DNA from: Phascolarctos cinereus
Lineage: Eukaryota > Chordata > Mammalia > Diprotodontia > Phascolarctidae
Assembly (NCBI RefSeq): GCF_002099425.1
Contig: NW_018344015.1
Span: 7,230,001-7,294,000 of the forward strand
DNA: 64,000 nucleotides
Direction of reading: 5' to 3'
In this document: positions 25,498 through 35,939 of the stretch, in pieces
Numbering within the stretch: the stretch's first letter is position 1
Layout of the letters: each line of letters starts with the position of its first letter
Translations under genes and position numbers: made by a program
Notes under the pieces: model-generated
The model's database searches: none
What the model was told of the DNA's origin: nothing
Seen by the model: the letters and a program-made list of their open reading frames with translations, nothing else

Positions 25498-25692
25498 ATA
25501 ACTGGTGGGACAATGGATTCAGTGCTAGGCTGGGCATCAGGAAGACATGACACTTCCTAGCAGTGTAATCCCAGGCAAGTTACTCAACCTCTGTCTGCTT
25601 TAGTTTCTTCAGGGTAGTTGTAAGGATCAAATGAGATAATATTTGTAAAATGTTTAGCACACTGTAGGCACTTAAAAATGCTTATTTCCTTC
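25498..25692 (+). mobile_element. Degraded tRNA-derived SINE with MIR-like tail
   Basis: 'ggtgggacaatggattcagt' corresponds to the SINE head and 'gataatatttgtaaaatgtt' to the CORE/MIR tail. More diverged than the other copies. Confidence 0.65.
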
Positions 25693-26160
25693 TTATAAAT
25701 TCACATTGACCACCCCACTCCCCCTTGGCAAATGAATTGAGAAGCTTTACTCAAAGCTTTACAAAAAAGGTAGAGGTGAGATACAGAGGTCGTAGTAGCT
25801 CTGTAAGAAGCACGGAGGACCTGGTGTTCTTCCCAGGTGCCTTCAGTGTTGAGTGGAGTACTAGGGCACCCCAAGGTGCTCCGCCACTAGGGTGTGTGTG
25901 TGCCTGACATCATCAATGAAAAGGTCAGAAAACTAGGCAGAGTGGTCCCTGATAGTCTAAATTAATAAATGTTTGTTGAACTGAACAGAGCAATTCTACT
26001 ACGTATGATGTGAACACAAATTATTCCCTTCAAGTCCAACATGGAATTACCTTGAATTACTTCTGAACCTAGGTCTGTATCTATACATAATGTGTATATA
26101 ATTATTATTATATTATATTATCCCCCTTTTTAAGGCAATGATAATTAACATCAGACCTAC

Positions 26161-26380
26161 CTGCTTGTTTCTTATATTTGGGTGTTCTATGTAGCAAACT
26201 GGCTCATTATAGAATCTTGGATTAGTTCTTATGAATTTGGCAAACATTACACGTGGTCTCCTGGGACATGTATTTTCTGAACGCTGCTCTGCTTTTTCAG
26301 CTTCTTTTTCACATTTGTTTTTTTCTTTTCTTTCTACTATAGCTGGCAAATGAACATCTGATATTTTACAATTATCTTTT
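26161..26380 (-). CDS. C2orf73: C2orf73-like gene, coding exon 2 (internal)
   Basis: An internal exon of 220 bp on the minus strand. It follows a strong acceptor (atttttttccag, 26381-26392) and ends AAG-CAG before gtaggt (26155-26160). It contributes one base that completes a split codon (GG|A, Gly) from exon 1, then 73 open codons, ending in phase 0, which fits the exon at 13883. The first half is highly charged (ERKEKNKCEKEAEKAEQRSE), lysine/glutamate-rich and probably disordered or helical. The second half is denser and probably conserved: PRRPRVMFAKFIRTNPRF, then YNEPVCYIEHPNIRNKQ. No signal peptide or membrane segment. A cytoplasmic or axonemal protein is likely by family, not shown here. 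Identity as C2orf73 rests on gene order next to ACYP2 and on recollection. Confidence 0.82.
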
Positions 26381-26509
26381 CTGGAAAAAAATCCATTTAT
26401 TCCAATTAGTATTTCAATATTCATCGATAATTTGGTAATCTCATAAAATACTATGCAAATTCCCTATGGGTTTCACCTAGCCCCTTAAAGTATCATACGC
26501 AGTGGTGAC

Positions 26510-26730
26510 AATGGAAAGCATGTTGTGTCTGGTGTTGGGAGAGACCTAAGCCTAAACATCTCTCTACCTGTGTGACCCTTGCGGCAAGTCATTGCTTTAA
26601 GCTTCTATAAAAATGGAGATAAGAAGACCCAAAATGCTTATCTCACAGCACTTCTGGGGGCAAATGAAATAATATAAGTAAAGTACTTTATAAATGTGAA
26701 AGTAGTATTTAAATGTTAGCTGTTATGATG
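26510..26730 (+). mobile_element. MIR/CORE-SINE relic
   Basis: 'ctctacctgtgtgacccttg' followed by 'gcaagtcattgctttaagct' and a CORE-like tail 'gtactttataaatgtgaaag'. Its head is lost. Confidence 0.55.
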
Positions 26731-28555
26731 AAAATAGTTATGAGTTGATTATATTGTTAAAATGCTCTTATTTTTTAAAAAAATATTACTTAAAAAACAA
26801 AATGAAGAGACTCGGGCTGATGATGACTTCTCATTATAATTTTAAGGCCTTACGCAGAATCTTATTTATAACAAAGAATGATAACAAAATCATGCAGACT
26901 AAGAATTTATATCTAGTCACTCAAAGTCTGATCAAATGGTTTGAACTGGTATTTTGAATCCATCAGCTCCAAAGCTTACTTGAAATAAGACCATGGGTCA
27001 GTCAGTTCATATTTCTAGAGGCTTTAATATTCTTATAGGTATAATGGGAATAATGATAATTATCCTGTACGCCTCATAAAAATCTGTAAGGAAAATGCTT
27101 TGTAAATATTAAAATTACTACATACAAATGTGAGTTATATAATGCTGTATAAATGTGAGATAACATTATCTTTACATATATCTTTCTAGACAGTTAAATT
27201 TTCAAGGTTAACTTATAGACCAAGGAAGACAAAGCCAACCCAGGATTCTTTGATCTTTTCTAGAATAGGAAATACTGATGCTATCATCATACCCGCATAA
27301 AATTCTTCATTATCTTTTAGTACTTTCTAAAATTCACCTATTAAGCTCTATATGTGACTTTGCATAATGACCAAATTGTACCCAGCACATCAGTGAAAAG
27401 AAAGAACATGCTAAATTAGGTTTAGAAATAAAATATAAAAATAATGTTTGAGTGCTTTGCAAACCTTAAAGGCATCACATAAATGCTAATTATTATTCTT
27501 TCTTCTTCCCTATTTTTTAGGTAGTTATAAACAAGAGAGCATAAAGAACGGTCAAATAATGATGATGGTGTTGATAATGATAATCACAACAGTAATAGTA
27601 CTCCCTCTGAGCTCATTCTCCCATCTGACACTGGCAATGGCAGGTTAGATTTCCTGAAGAGTAACTTTTATTTGTATTCTAGGGTATGCCCCATGGGTGA
27701 TTATGCCCAACACTGTAGCCCCCACTGGTATGTTTCCCATTTACAATCAGCCAGTGATCTGTTAGTTCACAGGAAAAAACATTTACTCAAATGGCATAGC
27801 AAGAACAGTAGTTACAAAGCATTTCTCCCCCAAACCTGGTGTAATGGATACATTTAAGAAATACACATGAGCAAGGAAATTCACAACTCTGGAATTTTAG
27901 AGCTTTGATGTTTTTTCTTTCTCTGGAGAGTCTTCCCAAAGGTCACACTACAAGACATGGAGTCAGTGATCATTTGCTCTCCCCTACTAGGCTAAGCTCA
28001 TTTCTCACAGGGTGCAGGGTCTTGGCAGGCTGTGATGATGCACTGCTGAGCTGAAATGAGTGATTGCTCAGCTACTTGGGCGTAGCTTCTCCAAGACTGG
28101 GGCAGACAGGTAACTCAGCTGCTGGACAGGGCTGTGCAGATAAGCTGGGGGCTGGCCTGTGACAAGGACAGCTGTGGTCTCTACCACTTCTAGCCTCTAG
28201 TTCAGTTAGGTGTTTCTGTATAGAATTCTACAATTGTCTGAGTAATGGCACTGACCCTTAGCCAGGAATTAGTAGAAACCTTTTTAAATCCCTCTGGAAC
28301 TGGGGTCTCCTATTCTTTGTAGGAAGTAGGAGAGATATACTCTCTCCTGTTTGACAGTTCTTTCTGGGTTAGAGTAGATTCCTTCAGTGAAGGATCTCTC
28401 CTACACTTATAATGATCAGCCATGTAACTGCTGGGGTCTTACACAGCCAAGTAATAGGGAACAAAGGCAAAGAAGCAGCCTTTGTCCAGGGATAAGTTTT
28501 ATTGTCTTTGCTGGCATATTCATATGTGGTTGAGTTATTCAAGAAACACAAAGAA
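26731..28555. other. Intronic, no gene recognised
   Basis: Intron between exons 1 and 2 of the C2orf73-like gene. The stretch at 27600-28480 is more GC-rich than its flanks and may be an old repeat, but I could not place it in a family. Confidence 0.45.
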
Positions 28556-28556
28556 C

Positions 28557-28772
28557 AGAGCAAAAGAGCCTGAAGTTAGGAAGACCTCAGTTCAAATCCA
28601 GCCTCACACACAATCTACGTGACCCTGAGCAAGTCACTTAACCCAATTTGCCTCAGTTTCTGCAAAATGAAAGAGAAGGAAATGGCAAACCACTCCAGTA
28701 TCTTTGCCAAGAAAACCCCAAAACAAGTCATGAAGAGTCTGCCACAACTGAAAAACAACTAAATAACAACAG
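28557..28772 (+). mobile_element. Marsupial tRNA-derived SINE, long form, 5'-truncated
   Basis: Core 'gaccctgagcaagtcactta' and long 3' module 'ggaaatggcaaaccactcca', 'ttgccaagaaaaccccaaaa', ending in AACAACTAAATAACAACAG. The first 30-40 bases of the head are degraded. Confidence 0.88.
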
Positions 28773-29244
28773 AATGCTTCCTTTACTGCTGAAATGGCTT
28801 TCTTTACATTGCAATGTTTCTACTTGTGCCCCTTCAATCCATTAGTTCAAATGGGACTCACTCTTACACATTAATAGTCAAATCTTGAGAAGAGCTTTTA
28901 ATAGATGTACATATATATATTCATACACACTATATACATATATATTTATATATACTTGAAAAGTAACACCTTCAACATTCTAAGTTAGAAATGGAAAAAG
29001 GAAGAAATATAGTAGTCAAATCAAAAGAATCAGAATGAGGAAAGTAAGAATTAATTATGGACTGAACACTTAATTATTTTGGACCAAAATGATGCAAAGT
29101 CTAGAAAAAGGGGATAAGACAATGTTAAGTGTAACTAATTTACAGAAATGATTGATGAATCTTATCTCACGTATAGAGAATGCAAACACCTAGACAGAAT
29201 GTTTCTCATGGGCACATTGTCTCATTTCATTCATATTTCATTTC

Positions 29245-29308
29245 ACATTCATTCGTTCATTCGTTCATTCGTTCATTCATTCATTCATTCATTCTTCATT
29301 CATTCATG
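29245..29308 (+). repeat. (TTCA)n / (TTCG)n microsatellite
   Basis: Tetranucleotide ATTC-type run in which three units near 29253-29272 carry G in place of A, giving CpG-bearing variants. Confidence 0.95.
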
Positions 29309-29504
29309 TTGTCCCAGTATCCTCAGTCCTAGCACAATGCCTAGAACATAATAGTTAGGAGCTTAGTAAATACTTGGTTATTTCTCATTTACAATAATAA
29401 GCATTTAGTACTCATTAAGAGTTTTATTTCTTCAAAAATTTTGAAAATGGTCATTATTCACAGGCAAATAATAAATGGAAAAACTTGTTTTTCATTATCT
29501 TCAG

Positions 29505-29692
29505 TGGAGTAGTGGCTAGTATGCTTCATTTCATGTTAGGAAGACCTGCCTCTAATACTTACTTGCTCTGTGACCAAGGGCAAGTCATTTAAACACTTTG
29601 GGCCTCCATTTTCCTATCTATATAATGAAGGAATTGACTTAGATGGCCTCTAAGGTCCTTCTAGTTCTAAATCTATGATCTTACTTAATTTT
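29505..29692 (+). mobile_element. MIR-type SINE
   Basis: 'tggagtagtggctagtatgc' (head), 'ctctgtgaccaagggcaagt' (core) and 'ggcctctaaggtccttctag' (the tail found in many marsupial CORE-SINEs). Confidence 0.7.
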
Positions 29693-29809
29693 CTGGATAT
29701 TTTTACCCTCCCTACTTACTAGGTCTCTTCACCCCAGGAGAGCATTCTAATACTTATTAAATGGTGGCATTATTAATTTCTAATAACATTAATACTTTTC
29801 TCCATTTGC

Positions 29810-30300
29810 TTCCTTTGTTGACATTAACTTCCCTAATTTATTAGCCTCTGCAGCCAGTAACCCAATCTATGTCTTTATCCCAGTTAAGTAAAATGTTAAA
29901 TGGGAGCAAGCATAGATACGTGGGGAACTTCACCGGAGACCTTCTGCCAAACTGACAATGAACTGTTAACAGCTACTCTTTGAGCTGGACTGAATCCATC
30001 TAACTGTATTAGCATCTGGTCCATCTCTCTCCAACATCTCCACAAAAACAGTATCATATACTGTATCAAAAGCTTTGGTGAAAATCTAGGTAAACTATAT
30101 CTCTATAGCATTCTCCTTATCAACTAATTTAATAATATAGCCTACCGAAATGAGGTTAGCCCTGCACAATTCGCTCTTGATGAACTTTGGCTGTCTCTTT
30201 ATAATCAATGCTTAGCATTCCACATGTTCAAGTGATTTCTTTAATAATAACCTCAAAGCCCTTTCTACCATTACTGATTGACAGGTTCCTGGTATGTGTA
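29810..30300 (-). mobile_element. L3/CR1 LINE fragment
   Basis: The plus strand reads the inverted L3 region downstream of that seen at 9955-10985: 'tacgtggggaacttcaccgg' then 'agaccttctgcc', 'ccatctaactgtattagcat', 'gtatcaaaagctttggtgaa'. Confidence 0.75.
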
Positions 30301-31254
30301 ATTTTGTCTACTCTGGCATAGTCAAATACTACCAAGTAGGCGATTTTGCCTAACCTAGATGAAGCCAAGGATGAAGAAAGGCAGAAAGAAGCAGGGCTCT
30401 GTTACCCACAGTCATGAACCTCTATCAACTCTGTTTCTTGCCAAATTCTGATCTCTAAGTACAGGACAGAGTTGGAAAATGAATTGTTACTTTTATAACA
30501 TACTGAACTAAGAATGATAGCACTTTCTTTGAAGTCTCATTAGTGTGGGGTTTTTTTTATAATTATGTAAAAAGCTTTTAGCTCCATTTTCTAGGTCTGG
30601 TCTTTAGCTTTTGGAGTTGTCAAAAAAGATTTAAACTGGTATTTTAAAAAAGAAATTGTACGTTAAAAAAAAGTACACTATACAATTATAGCTGTAACTT
30701 AGGAGCATAGTCCAACCCCTTCATTTTACAGATGAGGAAACTGAGGCCCAGCAGGTGAGTTGATTTACTCAAGGTAACTCAACATTGGTCTTAGAGAGAA
30801 AATCTTCCATCCTTCTATGTAGGACTGGGGCACTAATTAGCTGTATTACTTTTAGGAAATCACTTTTACTCCTCTGAACCTTTCCTATAAAATAAGGAAA
30901 ATAACATTTGTACTACCTATGTCCTAGGATAGTTGAGAAAAGCATTTTCATAAATCTTATTAGATCCATAGGATTTTGATGTGGAAAGGCCCTTAGAATT
31001 AATCTAGTCCAAACATTCCTCCCCTTTAATTTTGCTAAGGCCCAATGAGGTTGTGTCTTATCAAAGGTCACATAGGAATAAGCAGCAAAGTGTGGGATGT
31101 GAGCCCTAGCCCTGAGTTCTCTGTTTCTGTCTCTATGCTTGTCCCTGAGAAGGCCAGTCTAATCCAGTACCTGATGCCAGAACAGTCTAATCACTTACCT
31201 CCTTCAATGGACTTCTCTTTGCAGTCTGCCTGAATTCATTCTTCAACAGCTATC

Positions 31255-32725
31255 ATGCTCCCACCTGTAACACTTTTTCTCACAAAAGTATTTCTAAACT
31301 CCCAACTGTCATTCCACAAACCCCATTCTCCATCTGCTGCTTCCTGCTTCCTTATTCCCATTTTCCCTCAACCATGCTCCCTCAACATCCTACTCCAGAT
31401 CTACCTGCCCCTTCTTACTCTGTTCTCTAGAATTCATTCTGTACAGTTAACAAACTGGCTTTCATCTGAAGCCATTTCCTTTCTCACTCCTTCCATCTTC
31501 GGGCACTCCCTGGGATCTGTCTCACTGGCTCCCTCCTGATGACTGCACTTTCATCACCCCCACCTATCTTTTTCAGTACCGATTATACTTTTTTTTTTTG
31601 AGGTAATGAGGGTTAAGTGACCTGCCCAGCGTCACAAGCTAGTAAGTGCCTGAGGCAATATGTATCACCCAGTCAAGATTCTGGTACTTATTACCAACCT
31701 CCAGAATACTCTCCCTCCTTCCTCAATGAGTTCAGGTCTTTCTCTCCTCCCAAGTTCCTGCTCTCATACTAGGGGACTTCAAATACTGATATTGCTTCAA
31801 AATGCCTCAGTTTACCTACTATGTATGACCTGCTCCTCTACTCCACCTCTGCTACATGCACAGGTCACACCCCTGATCTTGTCATTACCCACAAGTGGCT
31901 CACCTACATGTTTATGAATTGTGAAATTCCTTTTATCTGTTCATAATATTTTATCATTCTATCTCTTCCTTTTCCTTAGGAACACCTAACCCTGTTCATC
32001 TTCTTTACTATGATCTCTATCATCCCTACTCCTCAGTTCCTTCCTAGACCATCACCCCTCCTGAACTGGTTAATCTCTCCTTCCCTCCCTATCTCAACCC
32101 TTTGGTGAACTAGTTCAACTCTACACTATCCTCTACACTTCAGTCCCTTGTCATATCATTCGTCATGTCTTATCAAGCCCCAACTATGGATTATTTTGTC
32201 ATTTAGTGGCAGCTTCACTATTCAATAAACTCCTGTGGCTCCTTATTACTTCGAAGATCAAATATAAAATCCTGTTTGGCTTTTGTAGCTCTTTACAGCC
32301 TGGCCCCTTCCTACCTTGGAGTTTTCTTAAACCTTACTGTCTTCCACCCATTCTACCACCGAGAGACACCTGCCTCCTTGCTAATCCAGGACATTCCATC
32401 TCTAGGACATTCACTAGCTGTGCCTGATGCCTGGAATGGTCTCCCTTCTCATCTCTGCCTCCTGGCTCTTTTAAGTCTCAGAGCTCAAATCTCACCTTCT
32501 ATAAGAAGCCTTCCCTGATCCCCCTAAAGTCAGCACCTTCCCTCTGAGATCACTTCCAATTCACGTTGTGTGTTTAGTATGTATATTGTAATTTGTGTGC
32601 TGTCTCTCTCATTAGAAAACAAGCTCCTTGTTATTGTTTTGCCTATCTTTGTATCACCCCCCCCACTGTACTTAGCACAGTGCCTAACACATACTAGGCG
32701 CTCAATAAATGCTTATTGACTCCTC
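31255..32725 (+). mobile_element. L2 LINE, endonuclease remnant joined to 3' end
   Basis: At 31755-31900 the translation recalls the L2 endonuclease ('actaggggacttcaaatac' encodes LGDFK; then a HTPDLVIT-like stretch from 'cacacccctgatcttgtcat'). From 32200 the text is the L2 3' half ('ctcctgtggctccttattac', 'tttacagcctggccccttcc', 'gcctggaatggtctcccttc') ending 'aggcgctcaataaatgctta'. The central reverse transcriptase is absent, so this is an internal deletion or two copies abutting. An inverted SINE scrap lies at 31588-31655. Confidence 0.8.
31588..31655 (-). mobile_element. Short SINE fragment
   Basis: T-run then 'gagggttaagtgacctgccc' and 'agctagtaagtgcctgaggc': the 3' part of an inverted marsupial SINE inside the L2. 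Confidence 0.75.
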
Positions 32726-33258
32726 CCATCCAAGCCTACTGTTCTTTCCTTGGTGCTGGGCCTAACATCCCAGTCCCCAGGTTCTTTCCACTAGTCTTCT
32801 GGTGCAGTCTTCTCGGGTAAGGCTCTGGAAAACTCACCAGAAAAGTCTTAATTATCTAAATGTATTGCTCCAGAAGTATTTGCATTTTCTGGGGTCAATA
32901 AAGCTTTTAAGCATTGGCTCTCTAATGGTAGAATTCGGTCATCAGTGACAAACTCCTGAAGGTTCCAGGAGAAGACTTTGGGAAGGAGTGGCAACCTCAA
33001 ATCACGCCTGGAAGGCGCCGCTCGTGGCACTTATTCATCAGACGGGGCCGGTCCGCGTAGATGTGCCCACGCTAGCTTCCTTCGTAAGCAGGGGCTTGTC
33101 TATTTACCCCGAGAATCTTACTCCCTATCTCTGGACTACGTGGACTAAACAGGCACTTAAACAGATGCCGGAACCTGGAACCTCTCCTAGAAAAGCTTAC
33201 AGCACGAAGAGAGGAAAGGGAGGGGAAAAGCTACGAAGGTCCAGCTTCTGGGTCTCAC

Positions 33259-33311
33259 CCATCTCCTTCCTTGGAGCAGGCCAAATTATTCTCTGTCTTC
33301 TTCTTATTCAT
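33259..33311 (-). CDS. C2orf73: C2orf73-like gene, predicted first coding exon
   Basis: A predicted first coding exon of 53 bp on the minus strand at the edge of the CpG island. It opens at ATG (33311-33309), reads MNKKKTENNLACSKEGD and ends with two bases (GG) before a good donor gtgaga (33253-33258). Those two bases plus the first base of the exon at 26380 make GGA (Gly), so the phases agree; this junction is the main evidence that the exon is real. Its lysine-rich, hydrophilic character continues into exon 2. The context of the ATG is weak (C at -3). Translation could in principle begin elsewhere, but no other ATG with a matching donor was noticed nearby. Expression is likely directed by the CpG island promoter and the X-box at 33445-33458. 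Confidence 0.7.
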
Positions 33312-33444
33312 GAGGCTCTCGAAAACCTGACACCGGGTGGTGGGCTGAGCGCCAAGAGTCTCAGGGGCCTTCTTTCTTTCTTTTTTTTTTTTAAAGACTC
33401 CCAAATAAAGGCAAGCCTGGAGGGCTGCTACTGTGACTCCCGTC

Positions 33445-33458
33445 GGTCGCTAGGAGAC
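33445..33458 (-). promoter_or_regulatory. RFX-type X-box-like site
   Basis: On the minus strand the 14-mer GTCTCCTAGCGACC matches the palindromic RFX X-box model (GTTGCCTAGCAACC) at 11 of 14 positions, keeping CCTAGC in the centre and both outer half-site ends. It lies 134 bp upstream of the predicted ATG, the usual distance for X-boxes of ciliary genes. Binding is an inference. Confidence 0.55.
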
Positions 33459-33645
33459 CAAGGCTCTAGCCCGCGAGCCCAGGTCCAAACACGCGAGGGG
33501 AGGGGACGCCGGGCGTTCGATCCCAGAACGCAGGCGCCCTTAGGGTTGGGGGAGGGGGAAGTGGAGATTAGGAGTGGGGAAGGGCTGGGGGGCGGGACGC
33601 GCAGGGCGCAGGCTCCGCGCTCGAGCTCGAGTTCGTGGTCCAGCC

Positions 33646-33650
33646 ATTGG
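33646..33650 (-). promoter_or_regulatory. CCAAT box
   Basis: ATTGG on the plus strand within agccattggct, reading AGCCAATGGCT on the minus strand, a good NF-Y site in the CpG island, about 335 bp upstream of the predicted ATG. Confidence 0.5.
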
Positions 33651-34142
33651 CTAGGCAGCCTCCCCTTGGACTTGCCCTTTCCCGAGCTCTGTCGGCGATG
33701 GGAGGGAGGAAAGTGCCCGAGCCCCTCAGTCAGAAATCCGGAGCTTCTCGCTCCCCCGGGGCTGAGGCTGCGGGGATCGGGAGACTTGCCACCTCAGTTG
33801 ACTCCCATCTCCCGGCCGGGTGTTTGTGGTCTTGTGACCGCGCCTAAACCGCCCTCCTCCCTAACCCGTGGTCTTGCGTTCGCAATGAAGGCAGGTGGGG
33901 TGGGGCTGGCTTAGATGCGTGCTGGTTCGGAGGCTCACAGGATAACCCGGGTCTCTGGGCACTGGCAGGAAGAGAGGGGTCGTGGAGCATTAGATAGGGG
34001 TTATCCTTTTTAGGGGGAAACGGTGGGTACGGGTCTTGCCTACCTCATGATAGTGATACCGCCCCTTACACTCCCAAAGCTACATCTCTCCATCTCCTCT
34101 CTTCCGCCTGTCCTGGTAGCGCCTCTGTAGCTACTGGATAAT

Positions 34143-34612
34143 GAAATAAATTAGATTTTTGAGATCCCCTAGATTTAGAGTCAGAAGACCGGGATTCTTC
34201 TGAGTGATGCTTACTTAGCTGTGTGACCTTGGATAAATCCCTCTAAACCTTATTTTCCTCATTTGTAAAAGGAAGGGGTGGAACCTGATTTGAATCCTTC
34301 TGTCATCATGTCTGTTACCTTGGGCCTTCAAAGTCACAACCTCCTCAGGCCTGAATTTCATCTGCAAAATGAGTGGTTTGAAATAGATGCCCTCTTGAGG
34401 TGCTTTTCAGCACTAAGCCTATGCTTCTACGAGCTCAGTGTCGCAACAAACCTATGAGTGAGGCAGGTATCATTAGTATACCTATTTTACAGGGGAGGAA
34501 AGTAGGGTCGAAAAGATGAAGTGCTTGGTCCCAGCTGCACACTGCCGGGACACCAAGTTGGAAACCAAGATGGTTTTGGTTTTCTGACTCAGTGTAGGGC
34601 TCTTTCCACTGT
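34143..34612. mobile_element. Two MIR-type SINE relics, facing each other
   Basis: 34143-34440 forward: 'gctgtgtgaccttggataaa', 'ttttcctcatttgtaaaagg'. 34470-34612 reverse: 'ctattttacaggggaggaaa' and 'ctctttccactgtgcc'. Both are diverged. Confidence 0.55.
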
Positions 34613-34614
34613 GC

Positions 34615-34900
34615 CAGTGTTTCTCAAAAGTGTTTCTGTACAACTCTGGTGCTTCATGTGATATGAAAATCTGTTATAAGAAAAAAATGTGAATACTCTT
34701 TTGGTCACTAAAATGTTAAATAAGAAATTATGTATCAAATATGTGTGTGGCATTTTTCGTTATGAAAATGGGCTTAATTTTCTAGAATTTATGTAAAAAA
34801 TTTCTCCACCCCTCCCCAACTTCATCTCAGTATCGTGGGTTTGGTCAGTATATTTCAAAACCTAAAGTGTTAAGTGATAAAATGAGTTTGGGAAATGCTG
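34615..34900. mobile_element. hAT-like non-autonomous element (MITE)
   Basis: Ends form an inverted repeat, CAGTGTTTCTCAAA at the left and CAGCATTTCCCAAA as the reverse complement of the right end (11 of 14 match), characteristic of hAT-Charlie-type elements. It is 286 bp with an A/T-rich interior and no coding capacity. Its left end abuts the end of a MIR copy. The 8-bp target duplication is not clear. Confidence 0.55.
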
Positions 34901-34982
34901 CTATGATATGTGGCATCATCAGAAGACAGTTGTAGCCTAATGAACTAGTAGCCCTGGCAGATTCTGTCTGCCAGGCCAAGCC

Positions 34983-35206
34983 AGCTGCTTTTGTTCAGTT
35001 GTGTCTGTCTCTTCATGACCCCACTTATGGTTTTCTTGGCAAAGATACTGGAGTGGCTGGCCCATTTCTTTCTCCAGCTCATTTTACAGATGAGGAAACT
35101 GAGGCAAACAGGCTGAAGTGACTTGCCCAAAGTCACACAGCTAGAAGTGTTTGAAGCAGATTTGAAATCAGGAAGATGAATCTTCCTGACTCCAGGCAGC
35201 ATCAGC
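34983..35206 (-). mobile_element. Marsupial tRNA-derived SINE, long form
   Basis: Inverted long form: 'atggttttcttggcaaagat', 'ctccagctcattttacagat', 'cccaaagtcacacagctaga', 'gaatcttcctgactcc'. The last bases of the inverted head are lost at the junction with the LINE fragment at 35216. Confidence 0.88.
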
Positions 35207-35215
35207 TGCCAAGGT

Positions 35216-35640
35216 AATCGAACTTATCCATAGCATTCAAATTTTCTCTATTTACTGTGACCAACGGTACCACCTATGGATGGTGCAGTGCTGGCTGGTG
35301 GAGGACCTCTGTTTTCCTGGTGTTGAACGTTAGGCCAAAATTAGCACAAGCAGCAGAGAATTGATCCATACTCTGTTGTATCTTGCCTTCAGAGGCTGCA
35401 TTGAGCATTAAGTGTACAATCATCTGCCAACAAAAAGCTGTGCACCAATTTCACCTCCACTTTGGTCTTGGCTTGTAGCCTTTTCAAGTTAAATAGTTTA
35501 CAGCATTGTCGAGTAAGCTGATTTTGGTGCTGTTTTCATCTTCATTGAAGGCATCTGACAATATCATGGAAAACATCGTGCATGGGAGTGAGCGCACAAC
35601 CCTGCTTCACTCTGTTTAGCCCTATTTTATACATTTTTCA
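35216..35640 (-). mobile_element. APE-type LINE fragment, reverse transcriptase (same group as 36.8-40 kb)
   Basis: Minus-strand translation gives FNLKRLQAKTKVEVKLVHSF followed by ADD-like residues, NAQCSL, CLC*FWPNVQHQENRG: the segment around the catalytic FADD box and the next block of the same kind of protein as the LINE at 36830-39985, which has KKTEVLYQPAP after it. Opposite orientation to that larger copy. Confidence 0.7.
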
Positions 35641-35689
35641 TATTTATGCACAATGCACAAAGCTGGAGACACTTCTAGCCTGGGCCTAG

Positions 35690-35810
35690 CTTAAGGATGG
35701 ATTGTTATCTGAAGAACAAGCCTCAGTAAACTGGGGAGAGTCTCATCACCAGGTTGTCCCCCAGGTGATTTATTTTTTGGCCACAGCAAGTGGCTCAAAG
35801 ATTAGCAGGA
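35690..35810 (+). repeat. Interspersed repeat of unnamed family (copy B)
   Basis: 'gagagtctcatcaccaggtt', 'gtcccccaggtgatttattt', 'ttggccacagcaagtggctc': same word order as copies at 12050 and 52290. Confidence 0.5.
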
Positions 35811-35939
35811 AATCCGATACTGATGGCAAGATAAACTGCATTCATTTCAATTATATAACATAACAGTGTTTAAAGGTTTTGAGGTTAATGGTTTCAATAG
35901 AAAATATGTTAAAATGTGGAATATTGTATAGAGCTGGTT

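Larger units (their letters stand above)
33430..33890 (-). promoter_or_regulatory. CpG island promoter of the C2orf73-like gene
   Basis: The only CpG-dense, GC-rich stretch in the window, with dozens of CpGs (for example at 33490-33530 and 33588-33640). It holds a GC box (GGGCGGG near 33589-33595) and, on the minus strand, a CCAAT box (33646-33650). It directly precedes the first coding exon of the minus-strand gene. CpG islands can be bidirectional; I found no convincing plus-strand gene starting here. Confidence 0.85.

Noticed and set aside
27580-28500. A more GC-rich intronic stretch considered as an LTR or exon cluster
   Set aside because: No terminal features, poly-A signal in place, or coding phase could be shown; left unassigned.
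33885-33893. Possible plus-strand first exon (ATGAAGGCAG followed by GTGGGG)
   Set aside because: One short ATG plus a mediocre donor is common by chance in a CpG island; no downstream plus-strand exon fits it.
32988-33914. 308-codon open frame on the plus strand through the CpG island
   Set aside because: Rich in Gly/Arg/Ser/Pro as expected from GC-rich non-coding DNA, runs through a T-rich tract (FFFFF) and the promoter, and is opposite to the supported gene. No domain or homologue recognised.
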